Below are positions 34,251-48,500 of a DNA stretch of 64,000 bases, in pieces; within the stretch, counting starts at the first letter, position 1, and each line of letters begins with the position of its first letter. The stretch spans positions 4,154,001 to 4,218,000 of the forward strand of contig NC_060024.1 in the NCBI RefSeq assembly GCF_021134715.1, given 5' to 3'. A program made the translations under genes and the position numbers. Origin of the DNA: Daphnia pulex. Its lineage: Eukaryota > Arthropoda > Branchiopoda > Diplostraca > Daphniidae. The notes under the pieces were generated by a model. The model saw nothing but the letters and a program-made list of their open reading frames with translations. It was not told where the DNA came from and made no database searches.

Positions 34251-37200
34251 ATGAACAAATTTTCAATCTGAAAATTTTTCTATGGTTTGGTTATCAGACT
34301 TTTGCAGTTGGGACTTGGAAATTTTTCGAGATTGAAAGTTTTCTCTTACAACCAAGGAAATGTTTCGCACTCAAATTCAAGTACGTTTATAACTGGTGGT
34401 CTCCGAGTACCCAAAAACAACATTGAGAGTGTGGGCGGCAACTTGATACACCTACGTCGGTGTGCAAATGAAACATTCGTCCACCCAGGTATTCTATTCA
34501 AATACGGGGTAAGGTATTCGAGTCTTCGAATACTGGGTGATTCAAAAGGTAATCGAATTAACATAGAGTTATTCTTCTATGGGTATTCCATGCTTCGGAA
34601 TAGGGAAGAACCTATTCTAGACCTGTTCTAAGCAAGGGTATTCGAAGATGGAATATCCGTCGTAGAGGGTTAGAATATCCCCTGAAAACTAAGAGTGACT
34701 CATTCTTTTGGAGGTATTCGAGGGGTATTCGAACTAGTAGCGTTTTGATTTTTCCTACTTATAGAAGCAGAGGAGGGTATTCGATTAGTAGCATGTCTGT
34801 TCTAGAATAGGGGTTCGAATATCCTCCGATTACCCCCTATTCCAAGGGTTTTGATGGGAGGGTGAAGATCAGAAAAAAATATGTGGGTCGTCCGGATATA
34901 AAACTCGGGTCTCCCGCATTCTAATCTGACCCTGGTAGCACACTCACATTCATCATCTATCATATAGATGTCTTAATGTCTAAATCAAATCTTATCTAGC
35001 TACAACCTAAATTGGATATCACATGGATAATCAATTTACTACGGCCTTATGCTATCTTTGTATAGATGTACTATAGATGTACGTTTCTCATACGATCACG
35101 GACATCCATTTGTACTAGAAATCAGACGCTTAACAGACAGACGTAACATGACGTCTGTGAGATGTCCAAATTATCTGTCCACGGGATAGATGAGGACGAC
35201 AAGGACTTTAAATTTTCATAATTTTAACTGCTAATATTAATTTAGAGCCGCTGAACCAAATACAGTTGAAAAGTAATAGAGAGTGGTGTAGTGGGCAGAG
35301 CACTGGAGTACCACTTCAAAGAACGTGGTTTCGCGCCAATCGAGGAACGTTTCTTTTTTTCTTTTTGCTTAAATTTAAGTATTTTGAAGACGGCTGTAAG
35401 CCGTACCCATTTGGATGTCTTACAGCGACATTATTATAGACATAGGCAATCCTATGGACGTGGGGTTAAGATATCTCACTCGGCTGAAAAGATGGGCGAC
35501 GTATATCCTATAGATAGAGGCGTGCTACCAGGGGAGCTACTTCCACATGGCAATTCTGTCTGTATTAAAAAGCTGTATTATCGATAACGTTGTTTAAAGT
35601 TTTGATACTTTTGAAGTTGGGACTTGGAAAAATTTTCAATCTTAAAATTCACTTCGATTAGCCTACCCTTCGAATACCCTGGGGTATTCTAAGGGTAGAC
35701 TAATCTAATTCGCATAGGGTTCTTCTATGGGCATTCGATGCTTTCGAATAGGGTTCAACCTATTCTAGACCTGTTCTAAGCAAGGGTATTCGAAGATGGA
35801 TATCCGTCGTATAGGGTTAGAATATCCCCTGAAAACTGAGAGTATATTGCTGTTTTTGAGATATAAGCAAAAAACTGTAGAGGGGTAGCCGAAATTTGAA
35901 TTTTTTTTCGGTTTTTGTGCTGCAGGTTCCTCGTCAACTGCTGCACTTAAAAATATTCTGATTATTTCAAAATGATGGGACCTATTCAAACCATTTTCAT
36001 GGTTTTTTTATATTCGGCTCAGAAGCCGAGATATTAACGATTGAAATTTTGGAAAAAATTCCTACTAATTTCTTTGTTTTTCGGCCATGACGGGCTTCAT
36101 CCTATAAGCCAAATAGCGCTCGCGAAAACAAAATTTCCCCCTCTTTGCCTTTAGGGTCTGTTGGGGTGGTCATCCTTATAACGTCAGCCTACATCAATCG
36201 AGAGGGGGTATCTTGCGGGTATCTTGCTGTGCGTCGATTCCTAGATCCAGTATGAAAAGTTTACAATCCACAAGGCAGATGGCGACGAAACGGAGTCGTT
36301 CGCATTCGCTGTTAATCAGTACTCGGAAAATCGTATCAATTGAAAATGCTTAGAGGTAAAGGAAACGCTTTAACAAAACATCATTCGTAAATAAATTAAA
36401 TGTAGCAGCCACGAATACTATATATATGTTTACTGAATCAACATGTGTATCAATTTATTTCCGTTACTGAATGTCTGTCATGGGCACACTGGTTAATAAT
36501 ATACTTTCAGTAATCGTTAATTAGGAAATATTATGATGCTGGATTTTTTTTGTTTTTGTTTTTGTTTACCAAATTCGTTTATATTTGGCCTGTCATATAG
36601 CTTTTCATCTCTTAAATTTAGTGTTGTTATTGGAAATTTTAATGTTTTCCCCATTTCATTTCAGATTGTATCTGAACTGGTCAACCCAAATCAATACCAT
36701 TTATCAAGAAGTGAAGTAACGGAATCCATCTCTTTGTAATAAAGCCTTTTTATTATATTTACTATCACTTTCCTTAAATTATAATATGCACTTTTAATCG
36801 GCTCAATAGTGTTACCAGCACCCATTCCTTGGAAATGTCAACTGCTGATAAGCAAAAGCAGAGCAATAATTCCGATGTCATCTCCTACAACAGTGATAAC
36901 GTCAGTCATCGCGGTAGTCTTCAAGGCAGTCTACGTGACAAATATTAACTCCCACAGTTTTAATTCAAATAATATATTTTTTTTTATTTTTCACGTCGGC
37001 TGATCACGGACTCATTTTCCTATTCGATTTTTTTCTGTAGAAGACTTAAAATCTTATTATAGTATAGACTTACAACTTAAATAATGAATTGGCACATTAT
37101 TAGTATTTGTTTCGCAAAAAGTAATAGCCGGATATAGCTCCCGATTGCCAATGTTTTGCGGCGAAGGAAGACGTACTGTCTCTTCAGAAGATTTGAAAGG

Positions 37201-38243
37201 AGTGCGAAGGAGTGCAATCTTCTCAATGTATATTATACAATTTAGAAGCTTGTTAATATTAGCTCATTCGAAAAAAGAAACAGACATCAGCCGCTTATTT
37301 TTGAATGCCTGTTCATTGATCTATACATACTAGGCCTACTTGCTGCTATAGTGTATTTCAATTGACGATCGCTCCGATTCCGTAATAATACATGTATGAT
37401 CCAAATTCCAATCTAGCGTTGTCTTTCTTTCATTATTATATTTTTTTTTTCTCGTCTAATTCCGTATAGTCCGATAAGTTCAAATTTCAAATTATCCTGC
37501 TACCCGCAGATACTTTTAGGCATACTAATCCAGAAATTAATTGGTATACGTATATATACCTCACTTAATAACGATCGATAATGCATTAAAATCTTAGTGT
37601 CAGTATATTGCAAGATTATTCCTCTAATTAAGTATGAGTTTTTTATGATGTCCCAAGAGATATTTCTTCCAAGAATTGTGATTCTACTTGAAAGACAGCA
37701 GACAGATAATTAAATTGTCATTCTCAAGGATATGCGGATTTCAAATAAGTTTTTTATCGTTTTCATGTGCTGTTTTTTAAATCTCCTATCTCATTTATAT
37801 GTCCTTGATAAATAGGCCTGCGTTTGCTTTATATGTTTATATAATCTTCAACATAAAGTAAACAGTTTGTATAGTCAATTGTTATATTTAATTTTCTCAA
37901 GCTCTAATCGCTACTCATGTGAAACCAAATGACATTGACCCCAAAAATAAATTTGGGGTTGAAATTCGAAAAACTATCTTTCTTAAAAATGATGGGCGAT
38001 TCCCTTTTAAATTTACAAAAGAAGTTAAGCTATAGAGAAATTCAGTTGCTTTTTTCAAGTTTTTTTTTTCATTTGGAAACGAATTTTTAACAATCTCTTT
38101 CTAGGAGAAGGGCTGTTAATGTTTGTTTTGTTTGTTTTTTTGTAAACTATTGTTGACAGTTTTTTTACAAAATCGTCGGGCAACAAATAAAGGTTCGAAC
38201 AAAGCATCATTACATTACGTTATCTGGCCTGTTTTAATATGTA

Positions 38244-38315
38244 AGCAGAGTGGCGCAGCGGAAGCGTGCTGGGCCCATAACCCAGAGGTCCGTGGATCGA
38301 AACCACGCTCTGCTA
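38244..38315 (+). tRNA. tRNA-iMet: Initiator tRNA-Met (CAT), copy 2
   Basis: Base-identical second copy, 19,691 bases downstream, with the same terminator T run. Both copies look functional. Confidence 0.95.
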
Positions 38316-38641
38316 ATTTTTATTTAAATAAAGTACAACTTCTATTACTGTTGATTTGAAATGTCTAGTAAGTATATGTGGTGAATGATTGATTGATTGA
38401 GCAACTGGTCATCACTTCACTCCTCTCGACAGTATGTTGAAGAAGGGTTAAATTATGCAGTTTTCTATAATTTGTTGTTTAAGCAACTGTTGTGTTGAAG
38501 ACGGCTAGTTTTCCGTCGCGAAAAAAAAACAAAGTTGCTTAAATTAATGTGTATTGTAGCCTATTGTCTGTGGTAGACGTTTATTAAATCGCTCAAAAAA
38601 CCCCGGTTTTTACCAACAAAATAGTTAAATAAGTGCGTTGA

Positions 38642-40308
38642 TTAATTTTGAAGAAGAATTACCATATAAGTCACTACAGCGCCTGTCAACTGCAGTAAAA
38701 ATAAATAAAAATAAATAAATTAAATTAAATACTTTTTATTAGGTAAATGAGGCACTCACTGCTGGAATGAGATGGACCCCAACGTCGAACAGCCCAGCAG
38801 CCGACAAGCGGACCCGTCCTTTATCAATTTGCATCAAGACAGTCATCACCTAAATTTTTTGCATTAGAATATGAATCCATCATCATCGGTGAAAAATGGC
38901 AATTTATATCTGTACAACACATATAGCTTTTAAAGACTATTAGGCAAAAATATATAATAAAACGGACCGCAATTTTTTCAGCCAACCTCCGGTAAAATCT
39001 GGAATGTGACATTCTAGTTAATCGTTCACGAAGAAGACGGACCTGAAATAGAATAATTGTTTTTTATATATTCCATTCTAAAACTAGTTATGGGCGGAGC
39101 CTGGATACCTGATTAACGGGCATGTCTGCAGCAGAGAGTAGAACTAATATTTTAGCCCCTTCCGTGAAGAAGAGGAAAGGAAACATTAAACTATAATTTT
39201 CCAACACATCGGTTCTATGAACAAAATAATAAATGGAGAAAAAGGCTGTGCTGATGACCGAGACAAATTTCATTGTCAGTAAAATGAAGACAGGAACGGA
39301 GAAAATGTGATTCAATTCTGATGAAGCATGACAGAGGTGGTCAAATATCAGTGCGTTGCGTCTCAAGATTTTTAAATTCTCCATCCTTTAATATGGACAA
39401 AGAACTTGAAATGCTTTTATTTCGAATGGAGAATATTGTATAATTATAAATTAAATGTCATACCCGATCAAATGTAGTTGATCTTCAGCATCAGCACGAT
39501 CCGTTTCAGAATGCAATAAAATCATTTTCATGTAGTGCGATATTATGTAATAACACAGATGTATAAAAAAAGGTGTGCATTCAATCAGTATGGCCATTAG
39601 CGCCATCAGGAATAATATAACTGCTACCAACACTGCGGACGGATTCTCTGGTAAGACGGACGGCACAAGAGGCATCACCACGATCGTACTGCCTGTAGTC
39701 TACGTCAACCAATAGCAATAAAATTAATTAGACTTTTACGTTTAATTTTATGAACTAACCACTGTGAGGATTATAATAAAGCCGATAAAAAATCGTGTCG
39801 TAAGCGAACTCTTGTGCTGCGCCAGGAATTTCTCTCCCAAAAGCCTCTCGACTTCTTGCACGGCTTCGACAACAACTCGCAGCCGACGGTAGCGCATCAC
39901 GATCCAGCGAGACAATAACAATTGAATAAATGTTCCAGATGAGTTTACCGCAAACAGAACATTGACGGTGATGGGTAGACTTCGATCGGTAGATAAATTG
40001 TCCGGTCCATTTTCTGAGAAGTAGCTCGCGAGGCAAATACTTACGAATTGAAAAGCTAAATTACATGTGAACCACCAAGTGGTGCGATGTTTCAAAGAGA
40101 AGGTGAATCTTGAAAATTTGTTTGTAATTAAATTGTTTTCTATCGTGTAAGGAATCATTCCGCACGCCTGGCAGAGACCGACAAACGGACGTAATTGTTC
40201 GAATACCGACATGATGAAATTAAAGAAACTGAATGTCCTATATTCAATATTCGCACTAAACAGAAAATGCGGACAATAGAGCCAATAGTCAAAGGAACAT
40301 TGAAGCAC
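38642..40308 (-). CDS. Gustatory receptor family protein, copy 2
   Basis: Identical second copy with the same six exons shifted by 19,691 bases: 40308-39760, 39699-39464, 39385-39109, 39042-38968, 38849-38760 and 38689-38642. No inactivating change is visible in either copy. Confidence 0.85.
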
Positions 40309-41080
40309 TTGTATTGAGTGTTAACGTGTTTATACCGTATTATAGGTGTAACCATGGAAATATCTACAGTTTACATAAAACAGAATACTACGAGTCTAAT
40401 TTGCTAATGGGTTCCAGAGGTTACTTGATTGACTTGTAATAGAATAATCATAGTTTCTACATTCTTTTCTAACGGTCTAAAATAAGTAATAAAGCTTCAT
40501 ACGTGCTGGCTGCCAAACTTTTGGTATCGCTGATTAATTATTTTTCCGGTAATCGAAATATTGCCCTTTGATAAGCGATTATTTGATTTTAACGCCGAAT
40601 GTGCTTTATTTCTTTTTTAAATTTTAAAATCCCCCACTATTTCATTAATATCTGAATTCTACATTCGAACTTACAGTACGCAACAAATCACCTAATTTGT
40701 ACTATCATTTACCAGTAGCTCTTCTGAATTCTTCGCATCGCTCTTATTTAAATAGACTATCCACAACCAAAGTAGATCATGGCCCCCGGAAGAAATAGCG
40801 TAATTTGCCGCAATGATAATCAACCAACACGGAAACGACAAGTGAAGATGATCTCTACTCACGAAGCAATCAAATTATTCAATACAAATGAAAATATCCA
40901 AAATTGCAAGAGTAGACTGTCAGCAAGTCTTAAAATAGATGTGTAGGCGATCTTAGCATTGAAGAAACCTTTGCACAATGAAAGAAAGAACTATGGAAAC
41001 TTGGTACCACAAATAAGGGGTTCAACTAAACTTTAAAAGCACTAGACAAGACTGAAATTGTTAAGAAATAGTAAATAGAA

Positions 41081-42225
41081 GCAGCGAAGCTCAACAAGGT
41101 TTTATTAGAAGTAACCAAGACAAACAGTTGAAATATTTTGGCATTCATTTTACTGAATCATAATTGTCAACATTCAGTGTCACCAATCCAGCAACCTAGA
41201 AATAAACAAAATGGTAAACAAAAGATCTATAATGGAGAAAACAAGACTAACTTAAGAAAATTCAGTATTAAAAAGCTCGTAATTTGATAGTCAACATCAT
41301 GATCTGCCATATATAAGTTCATCATTGACCAAGAAAAGGATTGTAAAGAAATAGGTTAGTCACCTTATGTATAATGTCATCTATGGCTATGGTCAGTCAG
41401 GGAATCCCTCAATAGAAGTCACCTATATAGTCAAAAATCTTACTATTAATCTCATAAATAAGTGTAGTATAAATAGATCTCAATACAGGAGTCAGTATTA
41501 AAAAGCTCGTAAATTGGTGGTCAACATTGTGATCTGTCAAATTTTGATTCATCATTAATCTAAAATTACTGAAGTTAGAAATGAACAATTACCTTTTTCT
41601 TCACATTGCCTGACAAGACTACATTAGAACAGCAAACTTGGACCACCCGAGACCCGACCTAGTCCAAAAGTTACCTAGGATAGTAAATATGGAAAATGTT
41701 AGCACAAAATCAACGGTAACATAAAAGAATATTGATTTGTGGGATAAAATATTAAAAAGCTCATGGTAAACATAATGATCTGCCAATAATTTGTTCATCA
41801 CAAGGAAGCGTAATAATTAGTTAACATAAAGAATTATTTTACCTGGTAGCCAAAAGCCCAAAACCACATTGTTAACTCATGTCTGGGATGAGACCTTACC
41901 TAGAAAAGAATGGGCAATTAAATAAAGTATGTGGATGAAATTAATATTAAAACTTACAAATTTAGGACTTCAATTCATTGTTGATCACTTTGTGTATAAA
42001 AGCATCTGTGAAATATTGAAAAAAAAATTTAACCATTTCTAGACCAAGAGGAAACATTAGTAAGCGTTTTAATTGTTTAGTGTTCAGTAGACAAATAGAT
42101 CAACAAGGTTGTTCAGTATAGCGTATAATAAAGCATCACGACACTACCACAGAAACAGATAAATGGAATCAATTCAAGTTAAAACATTACCATAATTTCA
42201 ATCACGTGGAGCCGTAGCAAAAGAG
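41081..42225 (-). ncRNA. Non-coding snoRNA host gene, copy 2
   Basis: Second copy of the five-exon host gene, with exons shifted by 19,691 bases and the same four snoRNA-like sequences at 41257-41331, 41487-41561, 41741-41806 and 42080-42144. Confidence 0.65.
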
Positions 42226-43301
42226 TCAAATGCCATCTTTTCTATGTAGAACGTCGATGCCTCACGCTACGACGCTACCAACAGTCTGTGCCACCACGAA
42301 CAAGTCTTTTTTCATGGACTTGTGCCGTGTGCGGTGTGCCGTGTGCGGTGTGCCCGTCTTCTGCTTCGTCCGCCGAGTCCGAGGGGCGTGTAGGGTTTCT
42401 AAAATGTGGAAACGAAACGTGGAAAGTCATGCAACTACAACGAAAACTTCCATGCGGAACTGTAGTAAAAGTATTTGGCTTTTTGAAAGTTCCTTAAATT
42501 ACGTAAAATAGGTAGTGCTTATCAATGTCATAGTGACTCTTCACTCAACTGTCGAGAGAAACTCACAACGAAGAGCACAGCAGTACCGTTTAATAACTTT
42601 CCGAAGATGATGAGCGACGTTTGGAATATCTTTTGAGCAAAAGAAAAGTTCTGTTCCATCACTGGGAAATCCAATGGATGTTTCCATTGCTGGAATGCAT
42701 AGCGTTTAGTACGTTCATCCATCCTGCCGGATATATACTAAGCGGATGCGAGGCAATTCGGGTGTAACGGGTAGGAGTATTTCATTTTCGCATGCGTGAT
42801 AGTGGCGGTCGAGTTAGTTGTGGAGTATAATTGTGGTGGCCGCAATCTCACCATCTTATGTTCAAGTGAAATCGACAAAGCGTATTGGCATAATACTAAA
42901 AGCATATTATATATGCGTGCAATGAAGCTGTCGGTTTCTTTCATCAATTTGTTTTATTTTTTTCTCTCCAATGTTGATTCTGAATATCAGTTTAAATTTG
43001 ATGCGGAAGTCCCGAAGCTATACCGAGAGATAACTACTTTCGTATAAGTAAAACCAGTAAAAAGTTGTCGTTTGGAACATGTCGTTTGGATGGAACGAAA
43101 TATTTGAATTTGAAGCACTCGTTAACAACTTATACAGAATTAGGTCGTCATTACCTGTTCTTGATATAGTCCATACGGTCCATACTAGGAAAATAAATTA
43201 AACATTTTCCCCTGCAAGGTTAAGGGGGCGGGGCGAGGATGTAACGCGTATGAAACGATTTGAGAACGTCGAGGATAAACTTCTGCTGTTCAGATTTTTT
43301 A

Positions 43302-43701
43302 TAGTGCTGGCGATTTATATCGAATATCGTTTTTCGATATATCATTAAAAAAATCGGTGTTTTCTGATATATTGATATTTTCGATATGCAACATTGCCAT
43401 GATACAAAAAATGCTAATTAAAAATACATTCAGGTAATAGGTATGTAGCCTTGTAGGAATTGTATTTTCGTCAAATTTGGCTAAGGAATGAAAAACAAAC
43501 TGTGTCAGGTGACAAAAATATAAAATGGCAGAAATATATAAGGCTAAGAAAGTTCGGCGGCAAAGCACACGTTGCCATTTTGATTAAATACGAAATTAAC
43601 AAATATCACAAAATATCGATATTCGATATCTTCCGATGTTAGGCCAGATATATCGCCGAGTCAGATATATCGATATTTCGCATGAATAATCGCCAGCACT
43701 A
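43302..43701. mobile_element. hAT-like MITE, copy 2
   Basis: Identical copy with the same 8 bp target duplication, carried along by the large duplication rather than inserted independently. Confidence 0.85.
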
Positions 43702-43970
43702 ATTTTTTAGGTTTGCTCACAAGTGGTTGTGCACTGTGGTGGACTGGTGGTTGTGGGTCTTCGACCTTCGTCTCATCAGTGCTGTACAACTTTACAACTT
43801 TATTTCAAATTATTAGTATTTTTCAAGTGTTTGACCGTTTTTTATTAAACTTTCATCTGGTGGTGAGTCGACTAATGTTTGTTTTTTTATTGATTAATTT
43901 TGATTATAGCTATAATTAACAAAATTTTTGTCTGCTAAAATCGCCACTCGCCAGTGTGAAATACGTTATC

Positions 43971-45759
43971 ATGGCTAACTCTGCCCAGATGATCGTCCCG
44001 TACCGCTGGATTATGAATATTGTCGAAGAAGACCGAAAACAATTGCCTCGAAAATGATTTTGTTTCAGGGCGAACGAGTCTTCCGAGTAGGAATGAAGAG
44101 ATACGCAGATTCGCCGATGTTATTATTTTTAGTTGCTGATCTCAGTAGGCTAGGAATGAGAGTAGCAGACGTCACGTACGGAATCGAAGATGCTGACACC
44201 AGTCCAGCAACGATGACGAAAATGAAGAGAGAAGATGAAATTGGCAATGACGGAAATCTGCAGCTATTCGAAATTAATCTTGACAAAATGGCCACCGGAC
44301 AGCGGACATTTGTGTTTCGAATTTGCATCGTAGGAAGCGTTTCCGGCTATTCCTATCAACGGTCTGATCGTCTCGGCAAGGATCAATTATGGGCTGCCAA
44401 GGACAATCCAAATTTAGCGGACGTTGAATTCATCGTGAAAGGCAAGAAATTATTGGCGAACAAATCCATTCTTGCTGCCCGCAGTCCCGTGTTTGCGGCC
44501 GAATTCACGAAAGAACAACCAGTGAATAAAGGTCGTCATCAGATCCGAATTGTTGGAGTGGAACCTTCAACTGTGGAGAATTTCTTGCACTTCATCTACA
44601 CGGGTGAACCAATGTCATCAATTGCAGACAAACAACTGCTCATGTTGGCTGAAAAGTACAGACTAACAACTCTGACCAGTTTATGCCAAGTTGCACTTGA
44701 GAAAATTGAGACAAAACGAATGGTGGACTTCATGAAGTGTTTAATAAATAGGGAAGCGGAAATACCTTCTTCCCAAGTCACGTAATATTCCATTATTACC
44801 TTTAGGAGGATTTAACTTAGTTCCATTAATTTAGATTTTTTTTATTTTCCCTGTTTAGGCCAGAAAAAGACACGGAAATTTTTGTTGATTTAACGACGAC
44901 CACTTTTAGATGCTCTTTGCGGTTTGCTGGAAATGAACATGGACAATCAAAATGTATGATGAAATATCAAAAGGAAGACATGTTTTTCGCTTACATCACT
45001 GGGGATTTCGGTGAAGTCCGTATTAGTAAACCTTTTATACATTTCACATGCGCCAAGCATCAAACATTATGCGGATTGCAAGTTGAGGATATTTATTGCA
45101 ATTGGCCATTTACTTCGTACAACCAATGGTTGAAAATGGAATCGAAAAAATTGCAAAACAACGCAAAATTACTTCAACGTTTCACCGTTAAATTGGAAGA
45201 GGATATTATTGGATATCGCGATATCTACCATCAATTCAACTTCGACATCAAAACGGTCTGCACGATCAGCAACTATAACTACGAGATGATGGACGATGGA
45301 TGGTTGAAGGATTTATGGGTCGCCGCAACAAACCAAAAGTGGACTGATGTCGAAATATTTGTCGGAACTTTCAAATTAATGGAAGCCCATCGAGTAATCC
45401 TATCCGCTCGGAGTCCTGTTCTGAATATCTTGTTAAACAAGATCAGCAACACGGGGAAATCTATCGTCACATTTGGAGCGGAATTCGATGTCGATACTGT
45501 GAGACATTTCTTGCGGTTCCTCTACACAGGTGACAATGGTTCGTTGGAGGAATTCGACGTCAATATTGTGATACTTTTCTTTAAATTCCTCACTGGTTCC
45601 TTGGACACTTTTGCCAGTAAAAGTAAAGACACCGATTACAAGCAGCTTCTGGAGTTGGCCACAATGTACGAAGTCGAAACGTTGAAGAATTGTTGTCAAG
45701 TGGCCAACACTGTCCCACCGGATGTCGAAGATCTGTTTAGCTCTCTGCTGGAACTGTAA
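43971..45759 (+). CDS. MATH-BTB tandem protein, copy 2
   Basis: The undisturbed version. Exon 1 runs from ATG 44054 to 44781, then a 77 bp intron (44782-44858) and exon 2 (44859-45759), giving 542 residues with two MATH-like/BTB units. The second BTB reads KWTDVEIFVGTFKLMEAHR, LSARSPVL, FLRFLYTGD. The BTB fold dimerises and binds cullin 3; substrate choice would come from the MATH parts, which look shortened. An upstream ATG at 43971 gives 28 MATH-like codons in another frame, so the true N-terminus may be frame-shifted. If the intron is not removed, translation stops at 44785 and yields a one-unit protein of 243 residues. Confidence 0.7.
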
Positions 45760-46416
45760 CTCTATTTTAATTGAGTTGTCATACATTGTGTGCTATTTAA
45801 CATTTGTTGTGTCTTTACTTTGTTTGACATACGACCCTACTAGGAAAATAAATAGCATTACATCCCACAAGGTTAAGAGGGGGAGATGAACGCTGTGCCA
45901 ACGTCGAGGCTTCCAGAAAATGATGTTACCGCTGGAATAGCTGAAGGAAAAATAATTGAGACGATTTCTGTTTTCCAGTTCTCTGTCGACCAGCGTGAGT
46001 CAACTGCGGATCTTCAGGCTATTTTATCCCTGAGGGTAGTACTTGTACTACCAGAAGGCATTAAAGTAAATGCGGGTGTGTGTGTGTGGAGGGGGGGGGG
46101 GTGTGGGGGAGGTACGCTGTTCTGGGCCAGGCTTCCAGAACCTTTAATTCAGAATCAGAATAAATTTATAGAAAACTAAACTACTGCATCGATTTTCTTC
46201 AAACTTTTTGTGTACACTTACAGTAATTTATCTCAGCGCTTAGGTAAGTTTCGATTCATTTGGTAATACTAAATTTTATTAATTTTTATGCGGATTTAGT
46301 CATTAGCTTTTTGTGACTTAGGACAACCACAAAATCCATTAGGTTGTCTGTTGACAGTCTGTTGATGTCTTGTTCAGTAAAAATAAATTTCGTCAACAGT
46401 TTTGTTATTGTTACAG

Positions 46417-48161
46417 GATATTGTTTCTCTTTTAGAGAAGTTCAGTGGAACAAAGGTATTTTGGTGTGTGCTATTCCATTTAAGAAATGTACGTAAATTC
46501 ATCAATTTTGCTAGGCAATATTTTGGGATGAACAACTCACTGGCCCCATTGGTTTGGTGGTAGAATACAGTTTTCTTAAGGAACTAGATGTTGTAAAAAT
46601 GTTCCAGTTAAAACCTGGGCGCTTGCCCTCCATATCTGTTAAAAATATACTGTTCATCACAAGACCTGAAGTTGAGCTGATGGATTTTATTGCCGATAAC
46701 TTGCACAGGTATGAATAATCTACATATTTTAACTTTAAATAGTCAACAATAAGTTGATTTACATTTCAGCGAAGAAAGCCAAGGACATTCTGCTAGTAAG
46801 GAATATCAGTTAATTTTTGTCTCCCGACAAAGTGCAGTATGTGAACAGCGGCTCAAGGTTGGTTAAAGTTACTTAAATCAGCGAAGAAGAAATTGTTGAC
46901 ATAATTATTACTTCATTTAGGACAAAGGAGTGTATGGAACTCTTACTTCTATTGATGAACTGCCTGTTGATTTTTTCCCACTAGATAGTGATGTCATTTC
47001 AATGGAACTCGATAAGTTTTCAAGGTATTTATTTATGAGCCAAACTTTGAAAGGGATTGCTTGTCATCAACTTCTTCAAATTTATTCTCAGGATTTATAT
47101 GTTGACAATGAAATCAGCTCCTTACACCAAATGGCTCATGGGTTAATGTCCCTCCAAAGTTTATATGGCATTTTCCCCAACGTTGTGGGTAAGGGGCGCC
47201 ATGCCCGTAACTTATTCGAATTGATGACTCGAATGCGACGTGATATTGGGGTAGACTGTGATCCCCCCATGTCTCTGTTGTTCGACACTCTCATGATCAT
47301 TGATAGGACTGTAGATTTGATAACTCCTGTTGTCACTCAGTTGACCTATGAGGGTCTTATCGACGAATTCTATGGAATAAAACATAGTAAGAAAGTATTG
47401 AGTAAAACAATTATTTTACTTGCATTTTGTGGTTTCATTGTTATTTAGATACAGTCAAGCTTCCAGGAGAAAATTTTCAAGCCTCATCACATGCGGGCCA
47501 GTCAGCTCGCTCTGATGATAGCTCTGTTAAATCTGTTGTTCTAAACTCGGCCTAAGAGCTTTACGCTGATTTGAGGTGAAATTTTGAATCAGACAAATTT
47601 TGCTTCCGACAGTTTTAAAGTTATTTATTTTCGCAGGGACAAGAACTTTTCAGCCGTGGGTACTGCACTCAGTCGCAAAGCTAAAGCTATTTCAGCTCAG
47701 TATGAAGAACGACACGAAGCAAAAACTGTCAGCGAGTTGAAGCAGTTTGTAGCAAAACTGCCGCAGATGCAAGCCACCAAACAGTCGTTAGCGCTACGTA
47801 AATTCTTTGTTGTATTTTTCCTGGCCATTATTTAAGCTGTATTACGCATAAAATTTTTTCCAGATACATCTGTCGCTGAATTGATTAAAGAAATCACTAT
47901 TTCAGAAGCATTCCAAGAGGCCCTTCAAGTGGAGCAAGACCTTTTGAATGGAATTGATACTGACAAAGTTTGTTCATACATTGAAGATTTCATATGTAAG
48001 CAGGAACCATTGATTAAGGTAACTGAAGTTGCAGTTGTATACATTTTTGCCATTTCCCTTTATTTTACATTTATAATTATCACAGATTCTTCGCTTGATT
48101 TGTCCTGCTGCCAACAGTGGCTTGAAGCCGCGCGTCTTAGAACACTACAAAAGAGAAATTA
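46417..48161 (+). pseudogene. Vps33A: Vps33A fragment with introns, copy 2
   Basis: Identical second copy shifted by 19,000 bases, with the same TAA (47553-47555) and the same abrupt join to the Helitron at 48162. A second Helitron-type 5' end lies upstream at 46027. Confidence 0.85.
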
Positions 48162-48208
48162 TCCCTGAGGGTAGTACTTGTACTACCAGAAGGCATTAAA
48201 GTAAATGC

Positions 48209-48242
<34 letters not shown>

Positions 48243-48500
48243 GAGGGGGGGGGGGATGTGGGGGAGTGTACGCTGTTCTGAGCCACAAAATCCATTAGGT
48301 TGTCTGTTGACAGTCTGTTGATGTCTTGTTCAGAATCAGAATAAATTTATAGAAATCTAAACTACTGCATCGATTATCTTCAAACTTTTTGTGTAAACTT
48401 ACAGTAATCTATCTCAGCTCTTAGTTGAGTTTTGATTCATTTGGTAATACTAAATTTTATTTTATTTCATGCGGATTTAGTCATTAGCTTTTTGTGAAAG

